Positions 40,485-53,900 of a DNA stretch of 64,000 nucleotides are shown piece after piece. The stretch is from Chaetoceros tenuissimus (lineage: Eukaryota; Bacillariophyta; Thalassiosirophyceae; Chaetocerotales; Chaetocerotaceae). The notes under the pieces were generated by a model that was not told the origin of the DNA, searched no databases, and saw only the letters and a program-made list of their open reading frames with translations. Made by a program: the position numbers and the translations under genes. The stretch lies in contig BLLK01000074.1 of the NCBI GenBank assembly GCA_021927905.1, positions 124,001 to 188,000 on the forward strand. The letters run 5' to 3'. How positions within the stretch are numbered: the stretch's first letter is position 1; each line of letters begins with the position of its first letter.

Positions 40485-43400
40485 ATGGAAGTGATGCAAA
40501 GTCCAACCTTTGTGTTTCCAGAAAACACGATTCTAGGTGAAACAGCAGCCTTTCGAGTCACCACACCAACTGTAAACAATAGAAGGGTTCAAAGCCGAGA
40601 TTCTGCCAGAGAAGTTTCATCTTTGCATGACTTCCTGATGGAACAGTCAAACTTGATCACGCAAAAGTCAAGGAAAAGCCAAATCACTCGAGAAACTGAA
40701 GACGTTACCAATCACAGTGGAACAGGAACTCCAGATGGGAGTAGAACTGACATTACCGAAGATGATCAAAATTCACTTATACTGGCGAGTACATGTCATG
40801 ATGAAGGTAACAAAATTGAAGAAGATGGGGTCTTTGAGAAAGCTATCAAGTACCATCTCAAGGCATTAGAAATTCGTCGACAAGTTCTAGGTGACGATCA
40901 CGTTTTTACAGCCATCTCTTCTGCACGAGTCGCATATGTCTATGGAAAAATGGGAGAGAGATACTTTGATAAAGCCTTGGAGTTATACAATCAAGCCTTG
41001 CCAATTATTGTCAGTCAGAATCAAGCTGATGTAGAGGCGAAAGCCAAGGCCAAGGCGCAAAATGATGAGAAACAAGTTGATCCAGCAGCTGAGGTTGAAA
41101 AAGCTCTTGAGAATAATGAGGCATCGGTTGTGCCTGCTACCCCATCTTCTACTTCGGAAAGACTGACAGCTGTGTTTTCCGGTAATCTTTATGGTGTAAT
41201 CTCAGCTATCCATGCCCATATTGGCTCAATTCATTTCAATAGACAAGAGTACGATGATTCGTTGTATCACTATACCACCGCATTGTCTAATATGAAGGAA
41301 CAATTCAAGACAACCTCGAAATCTGCAGATAGATCAAAGTACAATAAAACTCGGATTGAAATTGCATCCATTTATAATGTGCTTGGAACTCTATACGGGA
41401 AGGCATCTGCAGAGGATCCTACATACAAAAAGTTGAGTTTGTCAAAGTACAAAAAGTGTCTGGCCATTCGAGAAAAACTTTTGGGGAAGAAACACCCAGA
41501 TACCCTCACCACTTACAACAATATTGGGTCCATTTATTTCCATGATGATGACTATAACTCTGCCATGAAATATTATAAGCGTGGTTTGCCTCAGAAAATT
41601 GGTGAAAGGAAAAACACAATTCAAGCGAGTAGAATCCTTCTTTCCAAGCAGAGCAGTGTCTATGATCATGGATTTGATCAGGTACTCTCTAAAACTTTTA
41701 GTAACATCGGATCGGTCTACTTCAAGAAAGAATCGTACCGTAAGGCAGTTGAATACTACTCAGAGTCTCTGAGACTTCAGCACATTGGCAATAAGGACAG
41801 CCGGGCGTGGTTGAGTCTTGCTACAACATACTCCAACATTGCTTCTGCAAAGAGCAAATTGGGAGATGTGAATAACGCATTGGACTTCCATGAAAAAGCA
41901 GCAAACATTCGTGAGAATGAGCTCGGAGATCATCTTGATACTGCTGTGTCTTACTACAATGCAGGCCATGCATTTTCTTTGAGCCAAGACTATGAAGGTG
42001 CACTAGACGCATACCAGAGGTCTCTACAAATACGCAAGAAATTGTTAGAGGAATACAATGAAGAAGTTGCTGCATCTTACAATGGTGTGGCGAAATCTCT
42101 GTACTTTCTCCAACAATATGATGAATCTATAGAGAACTATAAACATGCCATCAAGATTGAAGAAAAACTTTTTGGAAAGAAGCATTTGACGACTGGAATG
42201 ACCTACAACAACCTGGCAACAGCGTACTACAGTAGTAATGATTTCGACAAAGCTTTGGAATTTTATGGGAAAGCACTTGCTGTCAAATTGAAAAAGTTTG
42301 GAGCACAGCACAAAGACTTATATAGTGTTTACTCTAATATTGGTGCAGCTTATTGGAAATCTAGTAAGAAAGATGATTCAGCTCTATGGTTCCAAAAGGC
42401 TTGTGAAGTTGACCGAGAGCGATTTGAACAGGATCATTCTATTTCTCCTGAGGGAGAGTTCATGTTAATGCGTGGACTTAGTGGTGACGATCAGATAGTT
42501 GCAGAGGACCCTCACCACGAAGTCTGGTCAACAAATCGTAATGAAACCGAGAGTGCTTATTCTCAGATTTCAATCCCCGAGATGAAGAATATTCTTGAAG
42601 GAAATAATAAAGCTTCTCATGATGGTGATGTCTACCGTATATCTGTTGATGCAAATGAAAGAGGAGGTGACAATGTCAGCGTGAATAGTTTTGATAATGA
42701 TGCTGGGGTCGCGAGGATCGGTGTTAGTCCTTTGTTTCCTCAAGACGATACGGAAGACATGAATGATGATAACTTTAGGGATGATAGAATGGCTGAAAAG
42801 GCATTGGAGTCAACAGCAACAGAAGAAAATCGTCGCCATGATGGTAAGGCATGATGATGGTTTTGAAATCAAACGGTTGTACCTTCTAAATCTTACAATA
42901 TACTCCTTATCACAGATGCTAATATTAGTGGGGTTGTAAAAAGGGATGGATCTCAAGATGAGACTTTGCCAACACAAAGTGAAGACGATAATATGATTGA
43001 AGTATCCTCTAGTAGTGATAAGGAACTTAAATCTGAAGGAAACGGGAACTTCCTCCTGTCTGCTTTGGCTACTGCTAGGAAAGCAATGTTTACAAAAGAT
43101 CAAGTTGAATCGACGGAACCTTCAGATCAAATCTCCGATCACCATGTACACAAGGAAATTGATATACCTATAAATACCAATCCTTCTTTATCATCCCAAA
43201 GCATGGACGAGAATGCAGCTCTGACTCCTTCTTCTTCTTTTGAAAAAGACCAGATCTTTGAAGACCGCAACTTGGAATCTACAGAGTTGCCTGTAACCGA
43301 TTTAATAGGTCCTTCTGAAGAAGACAATGTTATTGAAGATCAAACCCCACCTGTATTTGAGCCAATCGCAGAAACATCATCATCTCCTGAAAATAATCTC

Positions 43401-46400
43401 AGTACTCTGGATCAAAGTTCACCCATTACGGAGCCGTTTGTAGCTGCTGGAGCCGGAATGAATGTACTAAATAAGAATGAAGCTGATCAAGAGCGAGAGC
43501 TTCCTACAAAGTCTGAATCTGATGTAATGGTTGATGATATGGAGAAGAACAAAGATGAGGAGCGCTTTCATACGGTTAGTGATGGTCTTAAATCACTTCC
43601 AAGTAACGATGAAGCTTTGCTTGCAACAAAAGTACAAGAATCAGTTCCCTGTACATCTGCAGATTTGGAGGATGACAAGTTGGATAGGTCGCAAGTCCAG
43701 CTTGAGGAAGATGCGACTACCACTCAAGAAAATACATTACAAAGTCAAGATGAGGATGGAACAGAGGATGACATGGACTACATGAAGTTCCCGATCTACG
43801 TGGGCATCTTCGAACGCTTACATTTTGTCTCTTCTGATTCTTCATACAATTCTGGGCAAAACCAACACATATCTGAATCCACCCAGGAATCCCAATCTTT
43901 TGACGGAAATGTTGCTGTCAATGATCAAAAGAACTTAATTTCAAATACCAATGTCCCGTACATGGCTGACCATACCCAAACCGATTCTGACATAGAAGAG
44001 AAAATTGACTACTCTGCCTCCGTAAACTACCCTGCCAATGAGCACCATGCTTCTACTTTGAAAGATATTACAGATGCTGAGGAAGCTAATCTTGATGAGT
44101 TGCAAGTCGAGCATGAGGTAGTGGATGTAAACCATTTCAATGTGATTACATCTCAAGACAGACGTAAAGAAAATGTTTCTTACAATATTCACTACTTGAA
44201 GTTCCCGATTTATGAAGGAATCTTCAATCACTTGAATTTTGTGTCGGCTGATACTACCTACAAGACCGAACAGACTAGTGATTCATATTTGCATGCGCCA
44301 TCTATGTCATCAGGTGATAGTTTTAGGGTTGATGAAACGACCTATAATTATGGGGAAGAGCAAGGTGTTGGAGCTGATACTGACGATGTCGCCCGTGGTA
44401 TTCAGGTGTCAGATCAAATCAGTTTGCTCATGCAAGGCGAGGATCTTTCTGATCCGTTGCCAAGAAAAGAACGAGAAATGAGATTATCATTGAACATAGA
44501 AAAAGACTCTTTCGTGCTGCCTGCTTTGGATGAAGTTAGCGTGATGAGTGAGCAAGAAGAAATTGTCCAAAATATTCAAGAGAATGAAGGAATGGGAAAA
44601 GACTGTAAGGAGAAAGTCGCTTTAGGCCTCCCTGTTTATGAAGTAGTTCTTAATACTCTTGGTTTCATGGATGATACCAATGGTGATTTCTTAGAAACTC
44701 CTGTTATCCTAGAAGAATCTAGATCGGAAGTGCAGGACTCTTTTGGCACCATTGCGAAGAGCCTTGACGTGAAAGAGACAAAAGAAATTGAAACTGATAA
44801 TGAAGCATCACCTTTATTGAACGAAGAGGCTACAAGAACTTTTGACTTCCCTGTTTATGAAGATGTATTTGAAACTCTTAAATTTGAAAATGACGAGATT
44901 ATCTTGCAAGAGTCTTTGATTGAATTCGAAGAACGTGTGGAAGAAGATATTGGAGAAGAAGAAGGGGAGATGGTAAAAGAAGAAGATGACGCGAATAATA
45001 ATAGCAAATTTTCACCGTTTCTAATGGCTGCTGGAGCTGTTGGTTCACTGTTTGTTTCTAATGATAAGACATTAGACGATGACACCCTTTCGCAGGCAGA
45101 GGACTTAGTTTCTCAAAAAGAAGATGAAAGTCTTGATTCCGATGCCAAAGAAGAACAACTGAAAGTGGAGGAAAAAGAACAAAGTCTGCGTCTACAGGCT
45201 GAAAAGGCGGAGGCTCTAGGGAATGAGGTTCTTGAGACTGAGAAATTAATGGAGAGCGAAGATATTCGTATTGAAAATGAAATGAACATTGAGGAGGAGC
45301 GTACATCTCAAGCTCAAAAGGCACTGGCACTGGCAGAAGAGATCACTGAAAATGACTTCTCGATACAAGAGGAAGAGAGTAATATCCAAGAAGCGTTAGA
45401 GGAATCACGCCTTCTTCAAAGTGAAAAGGCCGCTGCACTTGCAGATGAAGTGTTAGAATCTGAGCAAATGACAGAAGAAGAGCTTTTTCAGATTCAAAAG
45501 GACGAAGAAGCAAGTGCAGACAATCGCAAAATGCAAGATAGAAATGCTATAATACTAGCAGAGGAAGTTGACCATATAGATAGAGAGACGCATGGTTCTA
45601 TTCTCTCTTCTATCGACGATATGCAGGAAAAGGACATACAGAAAAATTCTGTCTTGAGAAACGAAGTTGCGGCCGTTTCGACTTCCATCCTAACTAGTGA
45701 GGATGCTGACAATGAAGTAGGCGATGATGGCATTGAGATTGCACATATTGATGATAATGGAAATGAGGACAATTTGATCACAGACAAATCTCCAGAGCTA
45801 GATCCGCAGGCTGAGACTGAGGTAGAGGATCCTTTGGAAAAGCCTGCTGCTGTAGTAGAGTCTTCTGAATCAGAAGAAAAGGACGAATCTCCAGAGCTAG
45901 ATCCGCAGGCTGAGACTGAGGTAGAGGATCCTTTGGAAAAGCCTGCTGCTGTAGTAGAGTCTTCTGAATCAGAAGAAAAGGACGAATCTCCAGAGCTAGA
46001 TCTACAGGCTGAGACTGAGGTAGAGGATCCTTTGGAAAAGCCTGCTGCTGTAGTAGAGTCTTCTGAATCAGAAGAAAAGGACGAATCTCCAGAGCTAGAT
46101 CCGCAGGCTGAGACTGAGGTAGAGGATCCTTTGGAAAAGCCTGCTGCTGTAGTAGAGTCTTCTGAATCAGAAGAAAAGGACGAATCTCCAGAGCTAGATC
46201 TACAGGCTGAGACTGAGGTAGAGGATCCTTTGGAAAAGCCTGCTGCTGTAGTAGAGTCTTCTGAATCAGAAGAAAAGGACGAATCTCCAGAGCTAGATCT
46301 ACAGGCTGAGACTCCAAAAGATGCAAATGACAGTGGTGATCACGATGTACTCGCTGAAAACGACGTGGACGTGACAAACCAAACAACTGAAACTGCTCAA

Positions 46401-47792
46401 CAAAAAGGATTTTTCTCTGCGTTCAAGAATATGTTTTCTTCGACAAATCAACCTGAAGTAACCGATGGTCAACAAAGCACTTCGAAGAACGAATTAGAGG
46501 GTGAGGGACAGGATAGTAATGAGGCCGACGAGGATCAAGTACAATCTAACACTTTGAAAGAGAAGAATGATGCAACAGGAGATGATAATTTGGACAACCC
46601 CCCATCCTCTAGTGAGAAGACACCTAACGGTCCAATGATAACAGTTGATGAAGATTTAATGACGCCAATTAGTCCCATAACCGATGCAAAATCAAATGGA
46701 AGGAGCCCCGAATTCCCGTCAAGATTTGATCACGCTGAATACATTGGATATAGTGGAGAGACAGAAGATTACGATGCGTTAGTGACCCTTGGAAGCAATG
46801 GTCTTCCTTTATCAGAAAAAGTTCCTGTTTCCAAAGAAGTAGAGGAAGCCCTTGAATCAAACTCACAGAGTACCATATCTGGACTGTCTGCTGAAGACAA
46901 AATGTATGGTCTCTTTGCGGAAGAATCAAAAACTTCCTTTGGTAATGGCCATAACACTAGACCTGTTACTCCGTCTCAAAGATGGAAAAGCAAAGTGTCT
47001 CGTCTCTCTCAGTCTAGTGGAAGTTCCCCCTTGTATTTTACTTCAAATGGTGATCCAGTGTTCGATAGACTTCAAAAGCACATGACGAGAAATCACCAGC
47101 TCAATCAGCGTGGCAAATACATGCCTAAGAAAAAGAGTAAAAGTGTAAACCTTTTTGGTTACAATAGATCTAGATCTCCTCGTTATGTCTCACAAAGGAA
47201 ACCAAGAGTGAACGCACCTGTCCATATCCAGCTCTATGAACTCTCCCGAGACCGGCGCAAAGAAGGTAGAAAAAGGCGTCATATGATAGAAGAAGATTTG
47301 TACAAAAAAGAGATCACTCGTTTCATCAATTACGCACATGTACCTTCGGCTCCACAAAGACGACTTCTTCGGAGTAGAGAAAAAATTCACAACAGTAGAA
47401 GACACTTGGAAGAAGAATTTGCAAAACCCCATAAAATTTCTCAGGTACAAGCAGAGGAACTCTATTCGCGTCTGGTGAGTCAAAAGGAGCGTGCAAAGCA
47501 AAGAATGGAGCAGCTCAGATTGCAAAGAGAGAAAAGAGAAGAAGAATGGATTAAACAGAGATATGATCAAAAGGTATCAATCGCCAATGCAAATGAGATG
47601 TATACAAGACTTGTCAAGCAAAGAGAAAACGCAATTGAAAAGAAGATTGTAGAAAAGCAAGTGAAGGAGTTTAATGAGTTTGAGGAACAGCAGAAAAGAT
47701 TTCAGCATCCTGTTCCTATTAAACACTTTGTCGACCTTAACAAGAAGCACACGGTTGCGAGCTCATTGATGAAATTCGACAAAGAGGAGTGA
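40485..47792 (+). CDS. Giant TPR-acidic-coiled-coil protein (cluster gene C)
   Basis: Two long frames are joined by a 72-nt intron (donor GATG|GTAAGG at 42844, acceptor ATCACAG ending 42915), giving 2,411 aa. Parts in order: TPR array (residues about 100-650) collinear with gene B (SLATTYSNIASAKSK, YSVYSNIGAAYWKSS, FQKACEVDRERF); acidic region with four FPxY motifs; a hydrophobic SPFLMAAGAVGSLFV segment; coiled-coil repeats as in gene A (LRLQAEKAEALGNEV, LLQSEKAAALADEV); a 33-residue repeat array; and the C-terminal module (HIQLYELSRDRRKEGRKRR, KISQVQAEELYSRLVSQKER, KVSIANANEMYTRLVKQRE). It thus combines the parts of genes B and A. Function unknown; a scaffold is plausible from architecture. 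Confidence 0.78.
43779..44900 (+). repeat. Four copies of an FPxY-type protein motif
   Basis: Copies begin at about 43779 (FPIYVGIFERLHF), 44193 (FPIYEGIFNHLNF), 44626 (LPVYEVVLNTLGF) and 44842 (FPVYEDVFETLKF). The consensus is [FL]P[IV]YExxFxxLxF, set in acidic disordered sequence, spaced unevenly by about 145, 145 and 72 residues. They look like short linear binding motifs. Confidence 0.75.
45783..46313 (+). repeat. 99-bp in-frame minisatellite, 5.4 copies
   Basis: Five full units and a 36-bp partial unit encode a 33-residue acidic repeat (starts DESPELD, ends SSESEEK). Copies are almost identical; the main variation is CCG versus CTA at codon 8, giving the order P, P, L, P, L, L, which suggests multi-unit duplication. 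Copy number is probably polymorphic and may be mis-assembled. Confidence 0.92.
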
Positions 47793-47907
47793 ACGTAAAG
47801 TTGGGAATTGTATTTATGTGTTACATGTAAAATATATTATTTCATATTATTTGTAGAGAGAAAAAGTAATATATAATTTCGATGAATCTTTTATTTTTTT
47901 AGATATT

Positions 47908-50900
47908 CTATAGTCTAGGTTTCGATGTGAATACTCCTCGTCCTTTTTTCTTTTCTTGGATTCTTCTTTTCTTTCTAGATTTTTCCTTTTGTTGTTTTGA
48001 AATCTTGCGTTTAGCTGCCTTCTCAGGATCATATATTGCTTCTCTTGCAATTGCTTGCTTTCTAGATTCTCTCTTTTCTCTTGCTTTTGATTTGACTGAA
48101 GAAAGCACATTGATGAACTTTTCGGTTCCAACCTTATCCTCGAGTAATTCTAATACCTCTCGAGGAAGATCTGCCTCACTCTCGCTTGAGAAATTCGATG
48201 ACATGTGTTTTCTTGAAAAAGCCACATGTTCATCCCTTGCCTCGGTTTCTACTATGACCCTGTTCATTGGTTCGATCATTAATTCCAGATGATTTTCTAA
48301 TAATTTCTCATCAGAGACAGATGCGATGGCAGCAAAAGCTTTGAAAACGGCTTTCCTCCTCAAAACTCCGCGTTTTTTAGCTATGTTGGACAAACGAGTA
48401 ATAAGCCATGTTAATGGATTCTTCGAGACAGTCATTTCTTCGTTGTCTTCATCATCTGATGAATCTCCTTCTAATTCTCGGTCATTCAAAAAGAGATGTG
48501 GATGAGATTCCATCAATTTTACTATCCACAAGAGATTCTTTATCGCCATTGTAGTAATTTTCTGAGATTGATGCTCTTCTTCAGAATTGATTTCAAAACA
48601 TAGATTTCTAACAATTTCAAAAAGCAGACCTGCTTCTTTGGCAAGCGCTGAGGCAGCAGACTTATTTGATGATTTTTCAAATTGGTTTCCTGTACAAGAT
48701 GAAAAATGTGTGTGTATGATTCTTGATGAGATCAGTTGAACCCATGGATGAGCGTGAGCCAAGCAAGCAATAGTCGACTTCCATAGGTCAGGTTCGTTCC
48801 ATAATAATGATTTTGATGCTTCCCCTACTTTTTCAATCGCATGCAAGCAGAAATAAATGATCTCCCAGTCGCCAGCTTCCAAGACGCTTGTGTGGTCAAT
48901 GTCCCCAATGGCTGAATTTAGGACTTCCTTTGCGTATATCACCAAAGAATCCATTTTCTTGCCTCTTTTCATAAAATCTAGTCGAGATTCAACGAAGAGA
49001 CCATACAGCTGTATTGCGATTCTCTGTAACTGGCCACCGCTCGTATCCTTCGCCCAACGTTCTGCATAGTCATAGAGAGACTGAAGCACACCAGTGGAAA
49101 GTCTTGAAAAGTGAAGTTTGATAATTTCTCCAACTTTCTCCCTGCATTGGTTAGACTCGTCGTTGGCCAACTGCAATACCAGCGGTAAGAAAAATAGTTG
49201 CGTGTATTCTTCCAAAAGCGGTAAAGGCAGCTTATTGATAACTCCATGGACAAGTTCAAGAGCGGACATTCTTCCATCTTCGTATTGGTATTTGACATTG
49301 AGTACAAGCTGCTTCAAGTGATTCTCAAGTTTCGCTTTGCCCATTGGATATTCAACTAAATACTGCATGAAAATACGTGCTGCTTGCTAAAAGATTTTGG
49401 ACAATGATGAGGATCAGATTAACCAATAATAAAATTGTAATTACATCCAAAGTAGACGAAAGCGGAATTCTTACCTGTCTCATTGTCTTTTTCTGGCTCT
49501 GTACTGTCATTTTGAGAATTTCCTCCATCAAATCATAAAACTCAGGCGAGACATATTTACTTGCTGTTATAGCTTTGATCACTCCAAAAGTTGAATTATG
49601 ATGTTCCGCGTCTGTAAGAGCTGACCTCAAAATTGACAACAACACATGCATCTGACCTTTGTCGAGGATCTGTTCTTCATTACTATCTATGGATTTTTTA
49701 CCATTGCTATCAGCGACTTTCTTTTGCACCTGTTCCACATTGTCTAAGTATGCAATCGCTTGTGATCTATCAAGAACTAAGAGCAGTGTCAATGTTTTGA
49801 AACCTCCTTGAACCATTTCATTTTGAGTATTGCAGGATAAAGAAGACAGGATCTTTAGTATACATTTCGCAAGCTCTTTCCTATACTTTGGTATTGATGG
49901 AAGATCAAGTCGTAACATTACTTGCAGAGATTTGAGTGAAAGTAATACCGCACTGTCATGCTTTGAATATTTCACACATTGGAATAATATTCTAACAAAT
50001 GGGTCACTCATCGCCACATTAATTTTGGATTTGTTTTTCTTCAAATGTGAGTGTAACAGTCCAAGACCAAATGACAATGCACAGGCAGTAGCTGGAGAAT
50101 TCAAATCCTTCGTCTTTGATTTGAGACTCTCATAACGAGATACCCCTGTCAGTTTGGGGGCGCTTTCTCCATCGAGAACTTTTCGCATTTCCTTCTGTGC
50201 ATTCACCTTCATTTCATAAGCATCTGAACTATCTTTGGCGCTCTTGAGCTGAGAAGGAGTCCAATTGAAAACTTTTCTCACTGCCTTCTTTTTATCATCC
50301 TCATTTTTTCTTTTGGATCTTCCGGACTTGCTAACTTCAAGCTTCTTTTCCTCTTCTTCGTCGCTATCATCAATGTCTTCATCTTCTTCTTCGTTGATTC
50401 GACTATCTAGGATTAAAAACGGGGAAATAGTTGCATAAACGAATGGTAGCATTTCTTCAGAGGCAACAGATAAATTTTGGGAAAGTCCTAAGATCACTTT
50501 GTTCAAGACTTCCTTTACCTTCCTGATCACTGAAGAAGGCACTTCCGGATCTTGAAGCCTAGACAAGAAAGGATTCACTAAGGTATGAATAGAGGACGAA
50601 TTACTCGATGCATCAACAAATTTTGAAGGGCTGAAATCAATCATGCGACTGACAAATTCGATGCAACCTAATCCTTTTGATCCACCTGCCTCTTTCACCA
50701 GGCGCTTTTTTGTCGCTTCAGCTTCCTTCATTTCACTAGCAGTGCCAAAGATATCTTGCTGTAATATATCAACAATGGATGGAACACAATCGTCAAAGGA
50801 TTGTGAAGGGAATACTCCCTCTGCTTTTGACAATGATAGTAGAATCGAATGCAGCGTGGCTGTTCTAACATGAAGTTTATATCCCTCATTCAATGTAATT

Positions 50901-53900
50901 GCCATTTCTTGAAAGATATCAATGAGATATTTCGTCTCTACCTCAAGAACTATCTTTGACATAGTTTTTCTAGCGACATCGCGCTCATCTGAGGCCCTGT
51001 TCCTCAATGCCTGGCAAATCACAGTCACAAGTCTTGGAAATTTGGATTTGAACATTTCATTTGGAAGTTTGCGCAAAAGTTTGACAAGTGCTAAGGCAAT
51101 AGGTGCTCTCAGACTTTTATTTTTTGTTCCATTGCGGTCGACAGTGTCCTTCATCAAAAGCCCATCAATTGTAGGTATAAGTTTTCCATTCAATTGTCGC
51201 CAGATGAAAGTTTCCTTGGACTTCTCATCAATCTCACCATTTTCAGAGAATACTGGCTCTTCTACGACAAAACGGAAAGAATCTAGAATGGAACAGATGA
51301 GGTTGATGATGTTTGCTTCCCTTGATTGATGGCGGGAAATTTGTGTTAGTGCAGTCCAGAGAACATTTTGGTATTTACCCCATGGTAAAAGCCTTGTAAT
51401 TGCACCGATGCATGATACTGCCTCCATGACATATGCCTCTTCATCTTTCTTATCACATTCATAGATAGGATGTAATGCTATAGGGAGCAAAATATGAACA
51501 AAACTCTGTACTGTGATAGGACAATCGTCAATTTGATCACAACTTAGCAAACGCTTGCGAAGTCGACCAAGAGCACGGACTCGTCTATGTACTTGCACAT
51601 GTGTAATGTTGAGGAAAAAATCAAGCTCTGGTTCATCCTCAGACCTTAGAATGTCCAAATCACTACATAGTGTAGGATCACCTTTTTCCACGAATTCTTT
51701 TGTTACAGCTGATATCAATAGAATAAAATTCTTTCTACTTGCAACGTTGTGGCATTTGAGTCCAACACGAAGACACGCCATGAAAGTTGTGGATATCAAA
51801 CGGACCCACTCAGCGTTTCCTTCTGCCGATGCAGTCGAGACAAGGGTGCTCAAAGCTTTAAATGCCCCTCTACTAAGAACTCCATCTTCATCGTGTAATA
51901 GATTGAAGCAACAGTACAACAAAGGCATCAAACTTTTTATGCTTTCAGCGAGATTATCATTTTCTACAAATGATCTCCAACTACCAGTATCAGAACTTTC
52001 ATTTCCTAGAGCATTAAGAACTGGTAGTAGTCTTTCAAAATCCCACTCATCGACATGTTTGGGATTTGGTGCATTCAAGCTATCCATTGCAGATACTGCA
52101 CTAGAAAGGCTTGCAGATTTTGTGATTCTTCCAATGGTGCCCAGGCATTTCACTATCTCTTGACGCAGTACTATTGACTTGATACCAGCGGAGCTTTTGT
52201 TTGGACCAAGAAGGCGTGAAAATGTTTGAACATGGGACTTTGCTTTCTCTGGGTCCAGTCTAGGAATGATAGAGATTAAAATTTGTAGTACATCCAGCTG
52301 CGTATCCTCATTCAATCTTTGTTCGAAGCTAAGGTATGGAAGGAGAAGAGAACATAGTGTAGCTAGTGTTTCTTTCTTGTCCTGGTCAAGACTATTTTCG
52401 TCAGCAAGTAGTAAGGTAACTCTACATAGAATATTCAACTCTCTGGAAGCGAGATTTCGAGTAGTCATTGCATCTCCATCACTGCATTTCAATCTCTGAG
52501 TGAATTGTGCAATCAATAGACTGACATGTTTTGTTACCAACTCAACTCCTATTCTATCTTTACCAGGTGACTCGACCATACCATCATTCGACTCATAAAC
52601 ACCTCCTTCCGATAAAAGATTGTCGATGAACTTTAATGCAGCATCAACTACATTTGACCTGCTTGACTCTGAAAGACATTTAAAAACCTGAACAACGGCT
52701 TTGTTATTTACAGCAAGAATTGGTAACAACGAATCATGCGCAGACATCGTTACTAGAAGGACTAATAGGCTAGGTGCATTTGAGGCGTTGATTGTGCTAC
52801 TTGGAAGAGTGCCAAGTGCCCGTGAGGTCACTGCCCACAAAGTCTCCGAGAATTGCGAGAAATCAATGTGTCCAGCGAACTGTGACATTAATTCAGATAA
52901 ACGGTTGAAACAAAGACTTCTCAATTTGCCATTCCTACTAGAACCAATTACACCTTCTGGTTCCTCATCAGATGCATCATCCATTTTCTCATCTTCTTTA
53001 GGAACTTCTATATTTCCTAGAATTCCAAGGATTAACTCAACAAATGTAGGGATGAAATTAGAGACAGAGAATCCAAGCTTTTTAATAACATCCGAAAGAA
53101 GATTTAAGAAACCTTCTTGCCTTTGATTTGGAACCGAAGCAAAGACATCAGATTTTACTGCTTGTATCATATCTCTAAAATGAGCAACATTTCCATGTCC
53201 CATTTCGGAAATATTCATGTCCGTATCTGATGGAATGAAGTTCCGAACCATCATGTGAACGAAATAATCTAGTTCACTGTTCTCAGCTTTGAAACCACTC
53301 ATGAATGAAAGGATGGCTGCTCTTCTTACTGCAGGTGAATCTTTTGAAGATTTGCCTCCACCGCCTCTTGCAGAAAGTCGTCCGAAAAGAATCCTGATGA
53401 TGATAGGGAAAAGATCAGACCGATGTTCTATATCCACAGAGCCATTTTCGATGGAAAGATCGAATTTAGTCAGGACTTCTCGCATCTGTGATTTAGATAG
53501 CATCCCTCTAAGATCATTTATGTAAGGAATGACATATGGTAATTTGAATCCAATTATACAATCCAAAGCAATGTTCGCAATGACAGTATCAGGATTAGAC
53601 AAGAAAGACTGAAATATAACAAGCAAATACTTGTGCTTGTAAAGCTGTTGCATCCCTTTTACTTTTCCAAACATTTTTAGAAAAGCAACTAGTTTCTTCT
53701 GCAACTGCCTCTGATCTAACAAATCTTTGGACCAACGCCCAACACTATAAGTATGATAGATGAGAATCATGAATAATAATAAGCACGAAAAAAAAAGAAG
53801 AAAGACTTACTCGTCGCTTTCTGTCTCTGCTTGATTGGAAAGACTAGACATTCCCAATTCTTTTGCATCTGGATCATCATCGTGAAAGAGATAGTATTGC

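Noticed and set aside
45778-46386. A 202-codon repeat frame antisense to the minisatellite
   Set aside because: The 99-bp unit happens to lack stops in this frame. The plus-strand frame continues smoothly into flanking coding sequence and shared domains.
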